Shown here one piece after another: positions 25,212 through 33,048 of a stretch of 64,000 nt of DNA. The stretch is taken from NCBI GenBank assembly GCA_943846715.1, contig OX044356.1, positions 1,364,001-1,428,000 on the forward strand, in the 5' to 3' direction. Below the pieces are notes generated by a model, which did not search any database, was not told the DNA's origin, and was given only the letters and a program-made list of their open reading frames with translations. Numbering within the stretch: position 1 is the first letter of the stretch; each line of letters begins with the position of its first letter. This DNA comes from TMED14 sp002378565 (GTDB lineage: Bacteria > Bacteroidota > Bacteroidia > Flavobacteriales > Schleiferiaceae). The translations under genes were made by a program, and so were the position numbers.

Positions 25212-25952
25212 TCACAAAATCTCTATAGGGTAAATGATCGGCCGACAAGGCGCGGCATCATTTTCGATAGCTGCTACCTGCAGGTTCAATGCGTAAGCTC
25301 CATCTGCAACGGATGGCGGAATGTGAATCAACTCGGTGATGGTGGCTTCATGGCGTGCCTGGCTTCCGGCATTCACCTCGTTGGCTGACAAGCCCCAAAA
25401 GGCACGATGTGACGCCAATGCACCGCCATCTTCCTCTGGGTCAATGCTGGGGCTTTCCGTTAGCAACTCAGTGACTGACTCACTGGCCAACCATGCCGCA
25501 GCCTCGGGATGCAAATAAGGCCAATTGCAGTTGCTGTGGTCCCGTTTGCTCACATCCATGGTGGATGGCAAGGTCCTCAATGCAATGGCGCGATCCAAGG
25601 GGCCATCACCCAATGCGGATTGGATGTCTGACAGCGTGATGCAAAGGCCATGATCTTCACTGCCATCAACCGTGACAAGGGTCAAAGGAATCAACAGTGG
25701 CCAACGCAAAAGATGGATAGGGTGATCGCCTTTGCAGACATGGCCTAGGGTTTCTGTGTGGCTGCCATGCGCATGGGGGTTCAAGGTCAAATCGGTGAAA
25801 TTCACCGACCCACCAAGGTCAACAGAACCCTTCCATTCTCCTAAAACCACTGGTTTTTTTTGCATGCCGCCGATGTGCCAGGCCCTTGCCAGGCCTTCCA
25901 TCACTGGCAGGCTTAAATCGATGCCTTGTGGCAAATCTGCGGATTGTTGCAT
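25212..25952 (-). CDS. Cyclase-family (kynurenine formamidase-like) hydrolase
   Basis: 246 residues of the Cyclase family (PF04199-like). The metal-binding HxGTHxD-type motif appears as LNPHAHGSHTETLGHV (about residues 58-73), with IDLSLPV near the start. Relatives hydrolyse N-formylkynurenine, cyclic amides or act on polyketides. The central part is divergent, so a kynurenine formamidase role is only a possibility. Support comes from an ALDH8-like dehydrogenase 4 kb away, typical of kynurenine degradation. It starts 3 bases after hemW. Confidence 0.75.
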   Translation of the reverse strand: MQQSADLPQGIDLSLPVMEGLARAWHIGGMQKKPVVLGEWKGSVDLGGSVNFTDLTLNPHAHGSHTETLGHVCKGDHPIHLLRWPLLIPLTLVTVDGSEDHGLCITLSDIQSALGDGPLDRAIALRTLPSTMDVSKRDHSNCNWPYLHPEAAAWLASESVTELLTESPSIDPEEDGGALASHRAFWGLSANEVNAGSQARHEATITELIHIPPSVADGAYALNLQVAAIENDAAPCRPIIYPIEIL

Positions 25953-25955
25953 GGC

Positions 25956-27089
25956 TTAAAGGTCGGTATTGTCAGTGATAAATCCAGCAGCAGCAATGGC
26001 ATCTGACCACATCATGCCTGCGTCGGTTAATTTCCATCGGTCTTCCAGGCGGAGCATGTGGCCTTTAGCAATGGCATCTGACCACAAATGGTCCAAGGTC
26101 TCAGCCCATTTCCCTGCATGACTTCGCTGGAACCCAAGGTCAGTTCGAAGGCCTGTCATCAGTTGTTCATTGCGGCGTTCGATTGGGCCTAAAGTCTCCA
26201 GCTCAAAACCCAATGAATCTCCTGCTTTCATGGCCTTGATGTACATCGGGTTGTTAGCTACATTCAAACGCCGCTCCCACTGCCCATCAAAGGAGTGCGC
26301 CCCCGACCCAATGCCTACATAAGCCTCGCCTCGCCAATAAGCCGCGTTATGGCTAGCTTCAAATCCAGGTTGGCAACTGTTGCTCAACTCATAGGTCAAC
26401 CAGCCTTGCTCCCGAAGGTGAGATCGGTGCCACATGAAGTCTTCCACACTTCGCTCATCCATTGGTTTTGATATTTTCCCTGAAGCAATGTCTGCATGCA
26501 AGACTGTTTTGTCTTCCACAGTCAGGCCATAGGTTGACAGATGCGGTATATCCATCGCCAAAGCTTGCCCCACCTGATCCTGCCAATAAGCCAGGCTTGT
26601 TTCAGGGAGGCCATAGATCAAATCCATGGTGATGTGACTGAGTCCCGCATCTTGCAAGCGTTTGATGGCATCGACAGCTTGGCTGGCATTGTGTGCGCGA
26701 TTCATCCACTGCAGCTGGCTGTCTTCAAAGGACTGCACACCCAAGCTGATGCGGTTCACGCCAGCTTGTATCCATTGGTCAATGGATCGGTCATCAACAT
26801 CTTCTGGGTTGGCCTCCAAGGTGACTTCAGCGCCTGCTTGCAATGGTGCATGGCTCGTCGCTGTGTCTATCAGGGATTGGATCTGTTGCGCAGTCAAAAC
26901 CGATGGTGTACCACCGCCAAAATACACAGTTTGCCAACTGTCAGCCTGGCCCATGCGATGGGCCATTTCCTGCCTCATGGCATCGACCATGTCATCCATG
27001 GTTTTCCACGATGTGGAGAAGTGGAAGTTGCAATAGGTGCATGCCTTGCGGCAGTATGGCACGTGGATGTAGAGGCCCTGCCCCATCAA
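25956..27089 (-). CDS. hemW: Radical SAM heme chaperone HemW
   Basis: 377-residue radical SAM protein of the coproporphyrinogen-dehydrogenase-like group. The 4Fe-4S motif is CRKACTYCNFHFS (CxxxCxYCxF; about residues 13-25). GLYIHVPYC, VYFGGGTPSVL and LEANPEDV follow, and the HemW C-terminal domain is present (LMTGLRTDLGF). HemW carries heme to respiratory proteins rather than oxidising coproporphyrinogen. It overlaps the histidine kinase gene by four bases (27086-27089). Confidence 0.94.
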   Translation of the reverse strand: MMGQGLYIHVPYCRKACTYCNFHFSTSWKTMDDMVDAMRQEMAHRMGQADSWQTVYFGGGTPSVLTAQQIQSLIDTATSHAPLQAGAEVTLEANPEDVDDRSIDQWIQAGVNRISLGVQSFEDSQLQWMNRAHNASQAVDAIKRLQDAGLSHITMDLIYGLPETSLAYWQDQVGQALAMDIPHLSTYGLTVEDKTVLHADIASGKISKPMDERSVEDFMWHRSHLREQGWLTYELSNSCQPGFEASHNAAYWRGEAYVGIGSGAHSFDGQWERRLNVANNPMYIKAMKAGDSLGFELETLGPIERRNEQLMTGLRTDLGFQRSHAGKWAETLDHLWSDAIAKGHMLRLEDRWKLTDAGMMWSDAIAAAGFITDNTDL

Positions 27090-28225
27090 GTCAGCGGAAG
27101 TTCAATCCGAAAGGTGCTCCCCGAACTAGGGCTGCTTGCAATCACCGACAGCTTGCCGCCATGGCTTCGCTCAACGATGCGCTTGGCCAAGGATAGGCCT
27201 AACCCCCATCCACGGGTTTTTGTGGTGAATCCCGGTTCAAATACCCTGCGGCGCAGAGACGAGCTCATGCCCTTGCCATTGTCAGTGATGTCAATGACAA
27301 GGTAATTTCCCAGCCTGACACAAGCCAATTTGACTTCACCGCTTTCGCCCTCCAAGGCATCCACCCCATTGCGAATGATGTTTTCTAATACCCAACTCAG
27401 CAGCACTGGCTGCATGGCAATGTCAGGTAAGTTGTTTTCACATTGGATGTCCAACTTGACCGATTTAGGCAAGCGTTTAGCCACATAGCTTGTCATGCCT
27501 TCAATGACATCCTTGATATTGCCTGGCTCTCTGGCATCTTCTGCGCCAATTTTTGAAAAGCGATCCGCAACGGTTTGCAAGCGGTTCACATCCTTGCGGA
27601 TTTCTGACATAGCCGCTGCACTGTATCCCTTTTGTTCAAGCAACTCAATCCAACCGTAAAGCGCTGACAAGGGGGTGCCTAGTTGGTGGGCGGTTTCGCG
27701 AGCAAGACCTGTCCATACCCTGTCCTGTTCTGCTTTTCTTGCCCGGGAAAAGGCTGCATAAGCTAAGGCTACATAGCAAAAAATAATCCCTAACAACAAT
27801 TTTGGGTAGAGCCTGAGTCGCTTCAAATGGAGGGACTCATCCTGGTAAATGTATTGGTTCACGCCGGGCAGGACCTCAAGGGGGATAGCGTCTGCATAGG
27901 CCTTCATGACCTCAAGTCGAGCCTGTTGACGGCTTGTTGTGCTGTCACTGATTGCTAGATTTCTTGTGCTGATCACCCGGTCCTGATCATCGGTCAAGAT
28001 CAAGGGAATGGACTGATTCATTTCCAAGATGCTTGTGGCCAAGGTTAGATCTGTGCCTGGATCGCTTTGTGTGACTTGTTCCACTGCCTGAGCCCATAAA
28101 TCCACGCGTCGCTGCTCCTCCTTGCTCAGCTGACTGGCCAACTGTTCCGTGTACATCCACGTCAGGACGCCAATGGCCACAGCCAGCCCCATCAGTCCCA
28201 CTTTCACATTTCCTTTGCCTGTCAT
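27086..28225 (-). CDS. Sensor histidine kinase (orphan)
   Basis: 379-residue membrane kinase. One helix near residues 8-24, an extracytoplasmic sensor of about 115 residues, and a second helix near 140-160 precede the dimerisation/phosphoacceptor motif LARETAHQLGTPLSAL (His about 180). The ATPase has N-box ENIIRNGVDAL, G1 DITDNGKGM, F-box FEPGFTTK and G2 GWGLGLSLAKRIV. HQLGTPLSAL places it with a common Bacteroidota kinase group. No response regulator gene is adjacent. It is head-to-head with the secreted gene at 28314. Confidence 0.92.
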   Translation of the reverse strand: MTGKGNVKVGLMGLAVAIGVLTWMYTEQLASQLSKEEQRRVDLWAQAVEQVTQSDPGTDLTLATSILEMNQSIPLILTDDQDRVISTRNLAISDSTTSRQQARLEVMKAYADAIPLEVLPGVNQYIYQDESLHLKRLRLYPKLLLGIIFCYVALAYAAFSRARKAEQDRVWTGLARETAHQLGTPLSALYGWIELLEQKGYSAAAMSEIRKDVNRLQTVADRFSKIGAEDAREPGNIKDVIEGMTSYVAKRLPKSVKLDIQCENNLPDIAMQPVLLSWVLENIIRNGVDALEGESGEVKLACVRLGNYLVIDITDNGKGMSSSLRRRVFEPGFTTKTRGWGLGLSLAKRIVERSHGGKLSVIASSPSSGSTFRIELPLT

Positions 28226-28267
28226 CTTTCCTTGATTGCATGCAAGGTAATGGCTGCCTACCCTTCC

Positions 28268-28293
28268 TTGTGTCTTTATTCAAGGTATCTTTG
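28268..28293 (+). promoter_or_regulatory. Candidate promoter of the choice-of-anchor V gene
   Basis: TTG at 28268-28270 and TATCTTTG at 28286-28293 (perfect -7 consensus) are separated by 15 bases, a little shorter than typical. The -7 box ends 20 bases before ATG 28314. Confidence 0.5.
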
Positions 28294-28313
28294 TTTCAAT
28301 CCAATCAAAACCC

Positions 28314-29120
28314 ATGAGAACAGCCCTACTTACCCTAGCCATCGCAACCATGGCCATTCCAGCTCTGACTAACAATGGTGGCGCTCCTGCTGGGAAATCA
28401 GGCTCGCCAAAAAGCAACAACGCGACTTGCAACACCAGCTACTGTCACAGCGGACCAGCAGTCAGCACACAAAGCATCTCTGTGACCACTGACATCCCCA
28501 CAGATGGTTACGTGGACAATGGCAGTTACAGCATCACTGTGACAATGACTGACGGCGGCACAAGTGCGCCAAAAATGGGTTTCATGGCTTCTGTAGAGGA
28601 CGCATCCAACCATCAGGGCATCTTGTCTGCAGGTACAGGTTCACAAATCCAAGGCAACAATTATGTCACCCACACATCCAGTAGCACCAGCTCATCCAGT
28701 GGTTCCAACAGTTGGACTTTTGGATGGAATGCCGGCACTGCACCAGACAACACCTTGATTTACGTGGCAGGTAATTTTGCCAACAACGATGGGTCAAACG
28801 GCGGGGATGTGATCGCCAGCATGTCCATGGGGTTGACGCGTAGCCATGTCAGCTTGGACGAGCCCCTAGGCATGACCATGACCATCATGCCAAACCCTTC
28901 AAGTCAGTGGCTGAAAATTGACGCAACATTTGCCACAAGCAAAGGCACCCTTAACATCACTGACCTTCAAGGCCGGTTAATCAGATCCCAGTCTTGGACA
29001 GCTGCAGACGCTGCAGGCAAACTGATTGACGTGCGCGACTTAGCCAACGGAACCTACTTGTTGCGTCTGAGCATGCAAGACGGCCAGTCCATCGGGCAAC
29101 CTTTCATTGTTCGCCACTAA
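28314..29120 (+). CDS. Secreted T9SS type A protein, choice-of-anchor V domain
   Basis: 268 residues. The signal peptide covers about residues 1-19. Next is GGAPAGKSGSPKSNNATCNTSYCHSGPA, the entry motif of choice-of-anchor V (reeler-like) domains (listed here in parts: GGAPAGKSGSP, CNTSYCHSG). The beta domain runs to about 180, contains a Ser/Thr-rich stretch, and ends at NNDGSNGGDVIA. A T9SS C-terminal domain follows (MTIMPNPSSQWLKI, then LANGTYLLRL). The CX4CH spacing resembles, but is not, the CxxCH heme site. Function is unknown; it is exported to the cell surface. Confidence 0.85.
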   Translation: MRTALLTLAIATMAIPALTNNGGAPAGKSGSPKSNNATCNTSYCHSGPAVSTQSISVTTDIPTDGYVDNGSYSITVTMTDGGTSAPKMGFMASVEDASNHQGILSAGTGSQIQGNNYVTHTSSSTSSSSGSNSWTFGWNAGTAPDNTLIYVAGNFANNDGSNGGDVIASMSMGLTRSHVSLDEPLGMTMTIMPNPSSQWLKIDATFATSKGTLNITDLQGRLIRSQSWTAADAAGKLIDVRDLANGTYLLRLSMQDGQSIGQPFIVRH

Positions 29121-29176
29121 ACAACACTTTAGCTATGGGAATCGCTTTTGGCACACAATTGGCAAGGCATGTAGGC

Positions 29177-29770
29177 ATGAAATACCTTCTGCTTGTTGCC
29201 TTCCTTGTTTCAGGGTTCCATCTAGCCGCTCAAGACAGCGACTTGAACTTTTACCTGCGCTCAGGAATCAACTTCAACACCAGCTCATTGGGGCTGGATT
29301 CTGGACTGACCAGTGCTGGTCAAATCCTCAACCAAGAGATCCCTAACAACGGCTACCACCTTGGCTTTTCCTTGAGAGAGTACAAAAATGATGGGCAGTT
29401 TTTGGCATTGGACGCTGGCTACCATGAAACCTCTTTTGATCTGGTTGGCATTGACCCCAATGGCAACCCTGTCACCCAAACATTGACCAGCCAGACCATT
29501 CAGGCTGCAATCAGTCCAGGCTTTCGCTTGTTTCGATTCATCCGCGCTCAGGCTGGCATCAATTGTGTCTTTCAGCTCAATGAGGACTTTCAGTCCACGT
29601 TTGACAGCTACAAGCTGGGCTATCGGCTAGGCTCTGGTTTGGATTTTGGAAATATTTCCATTGACGCCATGTACATTGCCTCTTTCATGTCAACCAATGG
29701 CACGTTTAGCAACATCCCTTTGAGTAGCAACACATCCAATTATTTATTGGGTTTGAGCGTGAAACTTTGA
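29177..29770 (+). CDS. Small outer membrane beta-barrel protein
   Basis: 197 residues from ATG 29177, chosen because MKYLLLVAFLVSGFHLAAQ is a complete signal peptide; an upstream ATG at 29135 adds a charged leader. The mature part alternates hydrophobic and polar residues in strands (LNFYLRSGINFN, YHLGFSLREY, LALDAGYHETSF, IQAAISPGFRLF, YKLGYRLGSGLDFG, YLLGLSVKL). This pattern fits an 8-10-strand OmpA/OmpW-like barrel. No ligand or enzymatic motif is seen. It lies 56 bases after the choice-of-anchor V gene on the same strand and precedes a terminator. Confidence 0.72.
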   Translation: MKYLLLVAFLVSGFHLAAQDSDLNFYLRSGINFNTSSLGLDSGLTSAGQILNQEIPNNGYHLGFSLREYKNDGQFLALDAGYHETSFDLVGIDPNGNPVTQTLTSQTIQAAISPGFRLFRFIRAQAGINCVFQLNEDFQSTFDSYKLGYRLGSGLDFGNISIDAMYIASFMSTNGTFSNIPLSSNTSNYLLGLSVKL

Positions 29771-29857
29771 GTTTGGCACGCCTTTTGAAATACTCTTGAC
29801 CGAGAGTCCTGCGTTTAGGTGATTTTGTGTTAATGTTTAGTAGTCTCTCGACTAAAG

Positions 29858-29879
29858 CCCTGTTTCGACAGGGTTTTTT
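29858..29879 (+). terminator. Rho-independent terminator
   Basis: CCCTGT (29858-29863), TTCG tetraloop, ACAGGG (29868-29873), then six T. It lies 88 bases after the barrel gene stop. Confidence 0.85.
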
Positions 29880-29906
29880 GTTGCCCGCAATCCAGGCAAC
29901 CTAGGG

Positions 29907-31349
29907 CTATGTCAAATGGATGTAAACATTCTTTGGCTCGGTGAAAAAACGCAAGGCTTCAAAGCCACCTTCCCTTCCTACGCCACTGGCCTTCACGCCA
30001 CCAAAAGGTGTTCTGAGGTCCCTGACCAGCCAACTGTTCACCCAAACAATCCCTGCATGCACCTCGCTGGCAACCCGGTGGGCACGCTTGAGGTCGTTTG
30101 TCCATACCGTAGCACTCAGGCCATAGGTGGTGGCATTGGCCAATTCCAGCGCCTGCTCCTCGGTATCGAAGGGCATGATGGTGACCACGGGGCCAAATAT
30201 TTCCTCTTGGTTGGTTCTGCAAGCCATCTCTAGTCCGGTGATGATGGTGGGATTCACGTAGAACCCGCCCTTGGCATCACCCTCCATTGTAGGGCTTGAC
30301 CCACCACATTCCACCGTTCCACCTTCATCGATTGCCAGCTGAATGTAGCTGAGGATTTTATCCCTGTGAGCTTGTGAAACCACAGCGCCAATCTGCACCC
30401 CCGGTTGATCCGGCGGCCCGACCCTGAGCTGCTTGGTCTTAGCAACAAAAGCCTTCACAAAGCGATCATAGATGGGTCGTTCCACCAAGATGCGGCTGCC
30501 ACAGAGGCAGATCTGTCCTTGGTTGGCAAAGGAGGATCGCATGGTGGTGCTGAGCATGGTGTCAAAGTCACAATCCGCAAACAGGATGTTGGGGTTCTTG
30601 CCGCCTAACTCCAAGCTCAACTTCTTGAATAGGGGTGCAGTAATCCGACTGATGTGCTTGCCGGTTTCTGAGCCACCTGTGAAACTGATGATTGGCACCT
30701 CAGGATGGCTGACCAACTGCTCACCAACGCCAGGTCCCGTGCCATGGACAATGTTCAAAACGCCTTTAGGGAAGTTCACCTCATCCAAAATCTGAGACAG
30801 CAAATAGGCAGTGGCTGGCGTAACCTCAGAGGGCTTTGCCACCACCGTATTTCCCGCAGCCAGAGCTGGGGCAATTTTCCAAGTGAACAAGTACAGGGGG
30901 AGGTTCCAGGGGCTGATGCAAGCAGCCACCCCTATGGGTCGACGCAAGGTGTAATTGAAGCCTTGATCACCCATGTCATGGGACTCACTGACATCGTGCA
31001 GAATAGCCGTCGCATAAAAGGCAAAATTGTCTCTGGCGCGTGGAATATCCACAGATTGAGCCAGCTTCAAGGGCTTGCCGTTGTCCGTGGATTCTGCTTG
31101 TGCCAACTCGTCCAATCGTTCATTGATGCCATTGGCCACAGCCATCATGTGCTCACTTCGTTCTGCAGCTGTCAGCTTGGACCAGGAGGGGAAAGCAGCC
31201 TTTGCTGCCTTCACTGCTGATTCCACATCTGCTTGACCACTGTCGGGAATACTGCCATAAACCTGACCCGTTGCTGGGTTCACATTGTTCAGTGTGCGTC
31301 CAGAACTTGCCTTTGCAAACTGGCCATCGATGTAGTTGAGAATTTCCAT
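29907..31349 (-). CDS. Aldehyde dehydrogenase, ALDH8 / 2-aminomuconate-semialdehyde type
   Basis: 480-residue NAD-dependent aldehyde dehydrogenase. ATG 31349 (MEILNYIDGQF) is the natural start; the upstream open frame is low-complexity Pro/Ser codons. ACISPWNLPLYLFTWK, KPSEVTP, FTGGSETGKHI, LELGGKNPNILF (Glu) and QGQICLCGSRILVERP (catalytic Cys) are visible. The CLCGSRI form resembles ALDH8A1 and 2-hydroxymuconic-semialdehyde dehydrogenases of kynurenine or catechol meta-cleavage. The adjacent SDR and this ALDH recur together in flavobacterial kynurenine clusters, though the rest of that cluster is absent here. Confidence 0.9.
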   Translation of the reverse strand: MEILNYIDGQFAKASSGRTLNNVNPATGQVYGSIPDSGQADVESAVKAAKAAFPSWSKLTAAERSEHMMAVANGINERLDELAQAESTDNGKPLKLAQSVDIPRARDNFAFYATAILHDVSESHDMGDQGFNYTLRRPIGVAACISPWNLPLYLFTWKIAPALAAGNTVVAKPSEVTPATAYLLSQILDEVNFPKGVLNIVHGTGPGVGEQLVSHPEVPIISFTGGSETGKHISRITAPLFKKLSLELGGKNPNILFADCDFDTMLSTTMRSSFANQGQICLCGSRILVERPIYDRFVKAFVAKTKQLRVGPPDQPGVQIGAVVSQAHRDKILSYIQLAIDEGGTVECGGSSPTMEGDAKGGFYVNPTIITGLEMACRTNQEEIFGPVVTIMPFDTEEQALELANATTYGLSATVWTNDLKRAHRVASEVHAGIVWVNSWLVRDLRTPFGGVKASGVGREGGFEALRFFTEPKNVYIHLT

Positions 31350-31417
31350 TGACGAAGGGGGTTGCGGCGGGTTATTGTCTGGATTAGTGGATGAGATACT
31401 GGGTGGATTCAGGTGAC

Positions 31418-32203
31418 CTACAAGGTGGGGGTCCGCCCACCATCCACGGGAATGTTGATACCTGAAATGTAGGCTGCTGCGGGTGATGCAAGGAAGCAAA
31501 CAGCTTCTGCCACCTCCTCTGCTTGTGCAAATCTTCCCATCGGAATCTGGTTGAGCATGGCCTGCTCCACTGCCTGAATGGCTTGGCCGCTTTGCTTGGC
31601 CTTGTTGGCAATGATGGATGACAAGCGCTGAGTCATGGTTGCACCAGGCAAGACATTGTTCACGGTGATCTGCTTAGGGCCCAATTCCATTGAAAGGGTT
31701 TTGCTCCAGTTCCCCACCGCTGCGCGCACAGTATTGCTCACGCCAAGGCCCTTCAATGGCGCCTTCACTGACGTGCTGATGATGTTGATGATACGGCCAT
31801 AGCCCAAAGCCTCCATGCCTGGCACAAGGGCTTGAGCGAGCTGATGGTTGTTGATCAAGTGCGCATTGAAGGCAGCCAAAAAGGCAGCAATGTCAGCGTC
31901 CACAATGGGGCCTCCAGGAGGGCCGCCAGTGTTGTTGACCAATATTTGAAAAGGGGCATCCTTTGCAACAGCTGACACGGCGGATAGCACCTCGCTGGGT
32001 TGGCTGAAATCAGCAACAATGAAGCTGTGTGACTGGCCGTGATTGCAAGCGAGTCCATCACAAACAGATTGAAGGCGTTCAGGGTTGCGTGCCAACAAGG
32101 TGACTTCTGCGCCCCGCTCTGCCATGAGCTCTGCCACAGCTTTACCGATACCTTGACTGCTTCCCCCAATCAAGGCACGCATTCCTTTGAAACTATTTTC
32201 CAT
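31418..32203 (-). CDS. Atypical short-chain dehydrogenase/reductase
   Basis: 261-residue Rossmann SDR. The nucleotide motif is ALIGGSSQGIGKAVAE (usual TGxxxGIG reads GGSSQGIG), with the NNTGG segment and a typical C-terminus FLASPAAAYISGINIPVDGG. The catalytic YxxxK is missing: the aligned stretch GLGVSNTVRAAVGNWSK has S-N-T-V-R. A class of such SDRs is known, so activity may be altered and not simply lost. It lies 18 bases after the methyltransferase gene and 68 bases before the ALDH start. Confidence 0.88.
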   Translation of the reverse strand: MENSFKGMRALIGGSSQGIGKAVAELMAERGAEVTLLARNPERLQSVCDGLACNHGQSHSFIVADFSQPSEVLSAVSAVAKDAPFQILVNNTGGPPGGPIVDADIAAFLAAFNAHLINNHQLAQALVPGMEALGYGRIINIISTSVKAPLKGLGVSNTVRAAVGNWSKTLSMELGPKQITVNNVLPGATMTQRLSSIIANKAKQSGQAIQAVEQAMLNQIPMGRFAQAEEVAEAVCFLASPAAAYISGINIPVDGGRTPTL

Positions 32204-32221
32204 GGCATAAAGGTATGCCGC

Positions 32222-33046
32222 CTAACTCAGAATCAGAATATCTTGATAGTCCACTGTTTCGCCAGGGCGATCTGACCAATTGCCCTTGTGCCAGTTAATT
32301 TCTGACCATCCTGCATCATTCGCTTGCGCTTGCAGCCATTGCCAGGGGTAGGCCACATTGGCCCCGTCCACATCTGCATCCATGTAGAAGGCACCATGGC
32401 GAGGGTGCTTGAAGGAAAAATCCCTGCGTTGATTAGCTGTGGAGTCCTCATCCAAAATGAAAAAGGTGAAATACGCAGAGCCGCCCTTGCGGATGACCCG
32501 CCGGCTTTCTTGCAAATAGCGAATCACCACATCTGGGCCTATGTGGGTGAAGACTGATGTCGCAAGGGCAAAATCGAATTGAGCATCACCATAAGGAAAG
32601 GAAAAAAGGGCTGCATTCTCACCCCCGTCGGTGTACAAATCGTTGCGAAGGGGGACATGGCTGAATTGAAAATTGGGGCAAACCCTGCTGATGCGATCCT
32701 GACACTGTTTCACGGCATGTGGGACAATATCAAAGCCTCTAAACTGGCTACTTGGCAGGAGGTAGTCTGTGAGTGGGATGGCCATTCGGCCTAAACCTGA
32801 CCCGATATCCAAGACATCGTGCTCAGGCAGTAAACCACCCAATTGGATGAAGAGCTTCTTGTGAATCAGCCCATTCTCCAGGAAGTCGCCACCGCCTGTG
32901 AAAACCTCCCCGCGCAATGGCAAATCAATGCCGTGGTATTGTGGGCGTCCTGTTGCCAAATTCCATAAATCAAAAGGCAGGAAAACCAAGCGCCTGACCA
33001 AGCGACGCCCAGTTGGCGGCAACCAATAGTAAGCTCGTCTAAACAT
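32222..33046 (-). CDS. Class I SAM-dependent methyltransferase
   Basis: 274 residues. The glycine-rich SAM motif is DVLDIGSGLGRMAIPLTDYL (about residues 78-97), then FRGFDIVPHAVKQC, FDFALATSVFTHI and VIRKGGSAYFTFFILDE. An N-terminal basic segment (RRAYYWLPPTGRRLVRRLVF) could associate with membrane. The substrate is unknown. The gene starts 2 bases after the Xaa-Pro aminopeptidase stop, so it is cotranscribed with it. Confidence 0.85.
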   Translation of the reverse strand: MFRRAYYWLPPTGRRLVRRLVFLPFDLWNLATGRPQYHGIDLPLRGEVFTGGGDFLENGLIHKKLFIQLGGLLPEHDVLDIGSGLGRMAIPLTDYLLPSSQFRGFDIVPHAVKQCQDRISRVCPNFQFSHVPLRNDLYTDGGENAALFSFPYGDAQFDFALATSVFTHIGPDVVIRYLQESRRVIRKGGSAYFTFFILDEDSTANQRRDFSFKHPRHGAFYMDADVDGANVAYPWQWLQAQANDAGWSEINWHKGNWSDRPGETVDYQDILILS

Positions 33047-33048
33047 GA

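Noticed and set aside
26541..27305. Plus-strand open frame of 254 codons opposite hemW and the kinase
   Set aside because: Antisense to conserved radical SAM and kinase motifs; no domain, no promoter.
29771..29906. Possible small RNA between the barrel gene and the aldehyde dehydrogenase
   Set aside because: Only a terminator hairpin is visible; no promoter or conserved fold supports an RNA gene.
31350..31499. 50-codon N-terminal extension of the aldehyde dehydrogenase
   Set aside because: Low-complexity Pro/Ser/Asn codons overlapping the SDR end; the family starts at MEILNYIDGQF.
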